Origin: Salminus brasiliensis | Lineage: Eukaryota > Chordata > Actinopteri > Characiformes > Bryconidae | NCBI RefSeq assembly: GCF_030463535.1 | Contig: NC_132888.1 | Span: forward strand, 5,262,081-5,326,080 | Direction of reading: 5' to 3' | DNA: 64,000 nt | Shown: one piece after another, positions 57,788 through 64,000 of the stretch | How positions within the stretch are numbered: the stretch's first letter is position 1 | How the letters are laid out: each line of letters begins with the position of its first letter | The notes under the pieces: generated by a model | What the model was told of the DNA's origin: nothing | The model's database searches: none | Seen by the model: the letters and a program-made list of their open reading frames with translations, nothing else | Made by a program: the position numbers and the translations under genes

Positions 57788-58723
57788 TCATTTATCTCTT
57801 TTGACAATGTTAAATATTTTATTTCTGATCTCCTTGGTTCTGAAACAGTAAATAAAAGGATTGATTAAAGAAGGTCCAAGAATTGGCCCAATCATCAACC
57901 CATTTCGTTCTGCCACAGTTAAAACTAAACCTGTCCTGGTCAGGACTATTCGCATAACTGTGGGTGCATAGTAACAAATTATGACTATCAAATGACTAAC
58001 ACAGGTATTGAATGCTTTTTTCTTGTCACTTCTTAAGGACATTCCCACAACAACAATAATTATCTTTAGATAGGACATACAGATGAAACCAAACGTTGTA
58101 AAACAAAGAACAGATGTTAAAATGGACATCTGGTTAAAATATGGTTCAGGATCGACACAAGTTGCTCGGGTAACAGTTGCATAGTCACAAAACATGTACT
58201 TCACAGTTGAGTAACAAACCTGTAAAGGGACAACAGTAGCAGGCAGCATAGCTGTAATTGCAGAACCCGCCAACCAAAGTGCAATAATGATCAGAACACA
58301 ACGGATATTTGTCAGAATCGAATGGTACCGTAAAGGACTGCTTATAGCAACAAATCGGTCAAATGCCATTATACTAATAGCAAGCATTTCCATCAGCCCA
58401 CTTAAATGGAAAATAAACATCTGTATAATGCAAGGTACATAGGATATGGTTTTATAGCCAACTACAAGAATACCTATCATAGTTGGGCATGCACTTGTAC
58501 AGTAGATTATGTCTACAATGGCTAAATTACAAATAAACAGGTACATTGGCTGGTGCAAACGCTTATCCATGACAATGAAATACACATTTGCAGTGTTAGC
58601 AGTCATGGCAAGAATGTAAATGATCAGCAGTACAACACCAACAGACAGGGGTTGTTGCACTGTATCAAATCCTCCAAAGACAAATTCAGTGATGGCTTGT
58701 CTTGAAATATTTTGAATCAACAT
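57788..58723 (-). CDS. Olfactory receptor C2
   Basis: A 311-residue OR, ATG at 58723. It keeps every canonical residue I checked: N5 sequon, C98, MAFDRFVAISSPLRY (the arginine lost in C1 and C3), ECL2 cysteines, NTCVSHL, PSLINPFIYCFRTKEIR. It differs from C1 at nine positions (R8, R132, M199, L230, V256, T263, V270, P280, N305). The closeness and the near-identical flanks point to a recent duplication. Of the three C genes it is the best candidate for a working receptor. Confidence 0.96.
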   Translation of the reverse strand: MLIQNISRQAITEFVFGGFDTVQQPLSVGVVLLIIYILAMTANTANVYFIVMDKRLHQPMYLFICNLAIVDIIYCTSACPTMIGILVVGYKTISYVPCIIQMFIFHLSGLMEMLAISIMAFDRFVAISSPLRYHSILTNIRCVLIIIALWLAGSAITAMLPATVVPLQVCYSTVKYMFCDYATVTRATCVDPEPYFNQMSILTSVLCFTTFGFICMSYLKIIIVVVGMSLRSDKKKAFNTCVSHLIVIICYYAPTVMRIVLTRTGLVLTVAERNGLMIGPILGPSLINPFIYCFRTKEIRNKIFNIVKRDK

Positions 58724-59008
58724 GGTGTATTATTCTCAATAGTTATTATTCCTTCATCCACATAAAATGTACTCTGTTAAGTCAGTGCATCACAATATAA
58801 TATTCAATAATTATCCAACACATGTCTAAAAACATAATTGCAGAATTGTTTCTCTGTCTAGTAGAGTCTCTGGTGATGGGCATTGCAAACCATAAAATAT
58901 CTCATGCTCAGTAACAGTTATGGAAACAAGGCATTAGGAGTCACATTATATATGTCACGGTTTTATATATTAAGAAGCTCATTGGTGAATAAGAGAAGCT
59001 CTCTTTTT

Positions 59009-59078
<70 letters not shown>

Positions 59079-59195
59079 CTTCCCATGTGTATAGTGTATA
59101 CATGGGGAGATAAAATGTGTAAAATGCTTCAACCTAAATATTAGTATATGAACCACAACAAACAGACAGAATTGTTTCATTTCACTGTTTATTGG

Positions 59196-59228
<33 letters not shown>

Positions 59229-59461
59229 GAAGTAGTAGTAGTAATTTTATCTTTATATAGCACAAATTGTATTAAATTTTATTTGTCAGACATAATCATA
59301 AATAGTAGAGTTTGCAATAAAATGATTTGATGACTGTGTGTCACATGAAACAATAAGATAAGACAGGGCTTGAATAGCTAGATACCTGGATACAATGCAT
59401 CTGTGTTACAGATGCTGATATGCCTTCATTGCCAGGTTGTTAGTGTGGCAAGACCACCGCA
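58724..59461. other. C2 upstream flank
   Basis: Nearly identical to 53841-54538. The (TC)n run is much longer here (59011-59075). (ATT)/(AGT)n at 59201-59240. No gene. Confidence 0.8.
59003..59076. repeat. (TC)n microsatellite
   Basis: About 35 TC units against about 10 in the paralogous site at 54117: strong length divergence in otherwise near-identical DNA. Confidence 0.97.
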
Positions 59462-60020
59462 GGTCTCGTGAGACATGTCTATATTTTCCACTGCATCTCC
59501 ATTGATCCTGACAGAGTGGTAGCTCCTCTTCTTCTTCTTCTTGCAGTACACTATCATTTTGTCATGCTGATGTAAATCAGGAGATTATTGTCCTGGCACT
59601 AGTTCAGTACAATACCTGTCCAGGTATTTAATCTCCTCCAGGTAGGCAATCTCACTGCTGACAGAGATCAGGCTCCCCACAACAGTGTTGTCAGCAAACT
59701 TGAAAATGGTGGTAGAGCTGGAAGTGATGACACATAAGTGTACAGTGAGTTAAGCAGGGGGCTCAGGAAGCAGCTTCCATGGCAAAGCATGGCTATAAGC
59801 CTTTTGCACCTTATGAACTTGTCTTTGTAAGTGAGTTAAAGTCTGAAAGGCCTGAGGACTGTGATACAGAGTCATTCAGTGGGAGGCCCAGAGAGCTTCT
59901 GAGTTAGAGTTTAAAGTCACTCTGGCAGCAATTATTTATCTACAATACATAAAAAATAATCAATGTTTATTTTAATAATAGAAACATTCATTTCAGATAT
60001 CTACATTCTAATTCTGACTG
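59462..60020. mobile_element. Unit-2-specific segment, LINE-like
   Basis: About 560 bp present between CCACCGCAG and TAAAAAGTC, which are adjacent in unit 1 near 54538. It has patterns such as CAGGTATTTAATCTCCTCC and GTTGTCAGCAAACTTGAAAA, familiar from a fish LINE 3' region read on the - strand. Either an insertion in unit 2 or a deletion in unit 1. No clear target duplication. Confidence 0.45.
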
Positions 60021-61095
60021 GTAAAAAGTCTAGGTCTACAGATCTGCAAATTAATTCTCAGTAGTACAATCTGTTTGATTCTGTTTGTTCAAAGTTTTGC
60101 CATCCCCATCATTATTTTTTTTTCGTCTTTTACATTTTCAAACATCTGGTTAGTTTGTCAAATGTTACAAATAGGTGGAGCTATTTAATAACTTTATTCA
60201 GGGAGATGGACCACACCCTGAACTCCAACACCTCGTTTCACTGTATATCCTCCCCCTCCCCTTACCTTCTGTGGTAAACAACTATGCACTGTCAAGTACT
60301 CTCATACCAACACCTGCATTTTAAGTCTTAACTGGCTTCACTCAGTGACAGATCTTAATCTTGTCGCTTCTGATGAGGACCTCTTGTCCACAAGCTCAAG
60401 CCATTTTTCTGTTGATCTTCTGCATCATAACCCTAAGTTGCATTCTGTTGTCTCTGTCCCTGCTACACCTGTCAGACATAGCCACTACTTCTTGGTTCCT
60501 CCTCTGTGCAATACACTAGAACTCTGGACATTGGCAGCAAGTGAGCATGACAAAGCAGCTATTACTGTGTAATCATTAAATTCGACCCTTCCTCTCTAGA
60601 GAGGCTGCCCAGGTGCTTGTTCAGTCTCTCGTCACTTTAAGACTTGACTACTGCAGCTCTCTTCTGGCTGGTCTCCCTCTGCGCACCATCAGACCCCTGC
60701 AACTTATCCAGAATGCAGTGGCATGGGTCGTCTTCAACTTTTCTAAATTCAGCCATGTCTCTCCACTGCTGCGTTCTCTTCACTGGCTTCCTGTAGCTGC
60801 TACCTGCATCAAATTCAAAACCTTGACTCTGGCCTACAAAGCCAAGAATGGACCAGCCAGCCCCTCCATACTTGATGGCGATGGTCAAAAGCCGATCTGC
60901 ACCAAGAGCCCTTTGAGTTTCAAGTACGGCTCGGCTTGACTTGCAATCCCTCAAAATCCATGGAAGACGAGCGTCCAGGCTTTTTTCTGTCCTTGCACCA
61001 AAGTGGAGAAATGAAATTTCCCTGGGTGTCCGAACGGCAGAGTCACTCACTGTCTTCAAACGCAGACGCCTCTTCAGCAATCTTTTACCATCCTT
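60021..61095 (+). mobile_element. LINE (L2/CR1-type) RT fragment, unit 2
   Basis: Copy of 54540-55560. The RT end is more complete than in unit 1: after LAYKAKNGPASPS it continues to RTAESLTVFKRRRLF, the usual LINE C-terminal end. It lies just downstream of C3. Confidence 0.7.
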
Positions 61096-61182
61096 CTCTT
61101 TCTGTTCCTCATTCTTCATCTTTATATTCAACATCTGTATTCAATATCTATATTCTAATTGCTTTAACACATTGTTCTTTGT

Positions 61183-62118
61183 TCATTTACCTCTTTTGAC
61201 AATTTTAAATATTTTATTTCTGATCTCCTTGGTTCTGAAACAGTAAATGAAAGGGTTGATTAAAGAAGGTCCAAGAATTGACCCAATCATCAACCCATTT
61301 CGTTCTGCCAAAGTTAAAACTAAGCCTATCCTGGTCAGGACTATTCGCATAAATGTGGGTGCATAGTAACAAATTATGACTATCAAATGACTAACACAGG
61401 TATTGAATGCTTTTTTCTTGTCACTTCTTGAGGACATTCCCACAACAACAATAATTATCTTTAGATAGGACAGATAGATGAAACCAAATGTTGTAAAACA
61501 AAGAACAGATGTTAAAATGGACCCCTGGTTAAAATATGGTTCAGGATCAACACAAGTTGCTTGGGTAACAGTTGCATAGTCACAAAACATGTACTTCACA
61601 GTTGAGTAACAAACTTGTAAAGGGACAACAGTTGCAGGCATTATAGCTGTAATTGCAGAACCCGCCAACCAAAGTGCAATAATGATCAGAACACAACGGA
61701 TATTTGTCAGAATGGAATGGTACCATAAAGGACTGCTTATAGCAACAAATCGGTCAAATGCCATTATACTAATAGCAAGCATTTCCATCAGCCCACTTAA
61801 ATGGAAAATAAACATCTGCATAATCCAAGGTACATAGGATATGATTTTATAGCCAACTACAAGAATACCTATCATAGTTGGGCATGCACTTGTACAGTAA
61901 ACTATGTCTACAATGGCTAAATTATAAATAAACAGGTACATTGGCTGGTGCAAACGCTTATCCACGACAATGAAATACACATTTGCAGCGTTAGCATTCA
62001 TGGCAAGAATGTACATGATCAGTAGTACAACACCAACAGACAGGGGTTGTTGCACTGTATCAAATCCTCCAAAGACAAATTCAGTGATGGCTTGTCTTGA
62101 AATATTTTGAATCAACAT
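61183..62118 (-). CDS. Olfactory receptor C3, probably non-functional
   Basis: An open 311-codon OR frame, ATG at 62118. General features are present (NIS sequon, MAFDRFVAIS, NTCVSHL, PSLINPFIYCFRTKEIR). Three family-invariant residues are changed: C98 at the start of TM3 is W (YVPWIMQMF), C65 in TM2 is Y (LFIYNLAIVD), and R186 in ECL2 is Q (TVTQATC). The TM3 cysteine forms the disulfide to ECL2 in nearly all class A GPCRs, so the protein is expected to misfold. It also has SPLWYHS like C1. It is flanked on both sides by LINE sequence in opposite orientations. Confidence 0.9.
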   Translation of the reverse strand: MLIQNISRQAITEFVFGGFDTVQQPLSVGVVLLIMYILAMNANAANVYFIVVDKRLHQPMYLFIYNLAIVDIVYCTSACPTMIGILVVGYKIISYVPWIMQMFIFHLSGLMEMLAISIMAFDRFVAISSPLWYHSILTNIRCVLIIIALWLAGSAITAIMPATVVPLQVCYSTVKYMFCDYATVTQATCVDPEPYFNQGSILTSVLCFTTFGFIYLSYLKIIIVVVGMSSRSDKKKAFNTCVSHLIVIICYYAPTFMRIVLTRIGLVLTLAERNGLMIGSILGPSLINPFIYCFRTKEIRNKIFKIVKRGK

Positions 62119-62393
62119 GGTGTATTATTCTCAATAGTTATTATTCTTTCAACCACAAAAATCGACCCTGTATTTCCTTTAGGTCAATGCATCAAGTTGT
62201 AATATTTAATAATCATCCAACACATGTCTGAAAACATAATTGTAGAATTTTTCCTCTGTCTAGTAGAGTCTCTGGTGATGGGCATTGCAAACATAAAATA
62301 TCTCATGCTCAGCAACAGTTCTGGAAATAAGGCATTAGAAATCACATTATATATGTCACAGTAAATATTAAGAAGCTCACTGGTGAATAAGAG

Positions 62394-62440
<47 letters not shown>

Positions 62441-62525
62441 AGCTTTTCCCATGTGTGTAGACATGGGGAGATAAGGTGTAAAATGTATCAACCTAAATAT
62501 AAGTATATGAACCACAACAAACCAA
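62119..62525. other. C3 upstream flank
   Basis: Nearly identical to 55684-56080. (TC)n-(AC)n at 62394-62440. No gene. Confidence 0.8.
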
Positions 62526-63374
62526 CATTTACATTACATTTACATTTAAGGCATTTAGCAGACGCTCTTCTCCAGAGCAACTTACAAAAGTACTTTGCTA
62601 TTTACCCAAGAAAAACCCTAGCTAGTTTGAATAAGCAAAAAATGTAAAGATACCTCTAATCTTAGACACTATTAAACACAAGTCAAAAAGGTGACCACTC
62701 TACTATTTATCCAAGTACTCTCAGAAGAGGAGGGTCTTGCGTTTGAAGACAGTAAGCAACTCTGATTTTCAGACACCCAAGAGAAGCTTGTTCCACCATT
62801 TCAGTGCAGGGCAGAAAAAAGCCTGCATGCTTGTCTTCCGTGGATTTTGAGGGATGGTGGGTCAAGCCGAGCCGTACTTAAAGCTCTAAGGGCTCTTGGT
62901 GCAGATCGGCTTTTGGTCCAGTCTTGACTTTGTAGGCCAGTATCAAGGTTTTGAATCTAATGCGGGCTGCAGCTACAGGAAGCTAGTGAAGAGAGAATGC
63001 AGCCGAGGAGTGCCATGGCTGAATTTAGAAATGTTGAAGACGACTCGTGCCGCTGCATTCTCGATAAGTTGCAGGGCCCTGATGGTGCGCAGAAGGAGGC
63101 CAGCCAAAAGAGTTGCAGTTGTCAAGTCAAGTGTCGAGAGACTGAACGAGTACCTGGGTGGCCTCTCTAGAGAGGAAGGGTCGGATACTCCAGATGTGAG
63201 TAGAGTGTTCTCCTTACTGACTTCTGTTTAATAGTGTCTAAACTTAGATGTATCTTTGAATTTTTAGCCTATTCAGACTAGCTGATATTATTCTTAGGTA
63301 AATAGTAAAGCACTTTTGTAAGTCGCTCTGGATAAGAGCATCTGCTAAATGCCTTAAATGTAAAATGTAAATGT
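62526..63374. mobile_element. Long inverted-repeat element with LINE core, unit 2
   Basis: Second copy of the 56081-56930 element at the same place in the unit, with few differences. It was therefore present before the duplication. Confidence 0.65.
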
Positions 63375-64000
63375 ACTCACACTTGCACCCTATCATCTTT
63401 CATTTGCATGTGCACGATTAGGTGTTCAAGGCTGTAGGGTGTCCTGTTTATTCAAATTACCCCAACAAGGTGTTCATGAGCACCCCCTATGTGCACCCTG
63501 TTTGTAAGTCTACATCAGACCATACTTTTGTGAAGGCAATTACCCATGTTCCACTATGATCTCATGATGTTCCTTTCATAATCCAACCAAGGACAGGGAA
63601 AACAAAAAAAACACCAAGTGGAATCTATTATTATTGCTTGTATCAAGACAGATGTGTTTCTGCAGGTATTGATGTATTGATATCAACATGTGGTACACTG
63701 TTGGATTTGCTGATGACAGTTTTGGATTATGGACACCCATTTTCTATTCAAAACAAAATACAAAACTTGACTTGTCTAATCAATATCACCTTACACTAAA
63801 GGAAACTTGCATCATCATGCTGACATGACAAGAATTAATAAGATATTTTAAGGGCAACTTTTATAATGTTTAATCAAATATTAGCACCATGAAAATTTGT
63901 ATTAACCAGCTGTACTACATACTTGACCAGGAAACAGGACATCACAGGGAACCAGTAATTTATATAGAATTATTTATTTTGTTCTGTCTGTTTGCTTTTT
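63375..64000. other. Right edge, repeat of unit boundary
   Basis: Matches 56931-57555. By analogy with unit 1 a further C-type receptor may lie just outside the window. No gene inside. Confidence 0.6.

Larger units (their letters stand above)
52860..64000. repeat. Array C two-unit duplication
   Basis: Unit 1 (52860-57700) and unit 2 (57740 to beyond the window) share gene, flank, LINE, second receptor, flank, inverted-repeat element and tail in the same order. The differences are the deletion in the second receptor of unit 1 and the 560-bp segment in unit 2. Confidence 0.85.

Noticed and set aside
60637-61134. 165-codon - strand frame next to C3
   Set aside because: Antisense of the LINE RT fragment, whose sense frame on the + strand has recognisable motifs.

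Overview
This window is vertebrate nuclear DNA, almost certainly from a teleost fish and probably an otophysan (characin, catfish or electric fish type). It holds an olfactory receptor (OR) gene cluster. The evidence is a set of intronless ~310-335 codon reading frames with OR hallmarks (N-terminal N-glycosylation site, TM1 GN, TM3 [LM]A[YF]DR, TM6 TC.SHL, TM7 NP.IY). It also has the fish repeat profile: Tc1-like transposons, Ty3/gypsy elements, LINE 3' tails, and TA/GA/ATT microsatellites. The species call is inference.

Layout. One OR (P1, 44-1030) lies on the + strand at the left edge. Every other receptor is on the - strand. Array A (2431-25629) has six intact genes (A1, A2, A3, A5, A6, A7) and one pseudogene (A4, 13575-14378), each preceded by an intron in the 5' UTR. 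A TATA box lies 231-283 bp from each 3' splice site, with an E-box beyond it. Two Tc1-like transposon carcasses (11181-12608 and 14980-15960) flank A4. A truncated Ty3/gypsy element (26180-27925) separates arrays A and B. Array B (28531-49323) has four intact genes (B1-B4), each with a TATAAATA box about 90-98 bp from the ATG and no sign of a 5' intron. Array C (52905-62118) has three full-length genes (C1-C3) and one 39-codon fragment.

How it was built. All three arrays grew by head-to-tail segmental duplication that copied flanking DNA as well as genes: A2/A3 about 2.3 kb, B1/B2/B3 about 4.5 kb before insertions, C1+fragment/C2+C3 about 5-6 kb. The unit copies act as references for each other, so later events can be read off. 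B2 carries a solo LTR (36317-36571) whose empty site is in B1. B2 also carries a gypsy element (37562-42269, TSD TATCC) whose empty site is in B1. That gypsy sits inside an older Tc1-type remnant and has its own solo LTR inside it (41101-41407). The second C receptor of unit 1 lost about 950 bp, leaving only its first 39 codons.

Function. The intact ORs are expected to be seven-TM, G-protein-coupled odorant receptors, expressed one per olfactory sensory neuron. C3 has a complete reading frame but lacks the TM3 cysteine needed for the conserved disulfide, so it is probably a hidden pseudogene. I saw no non-OR host gene, CRISPR array or convincing RNA gene. The most interesting material is the repeated A-array promoter module, the nested insertion history, and the hidden defects in nominally intact receptors.
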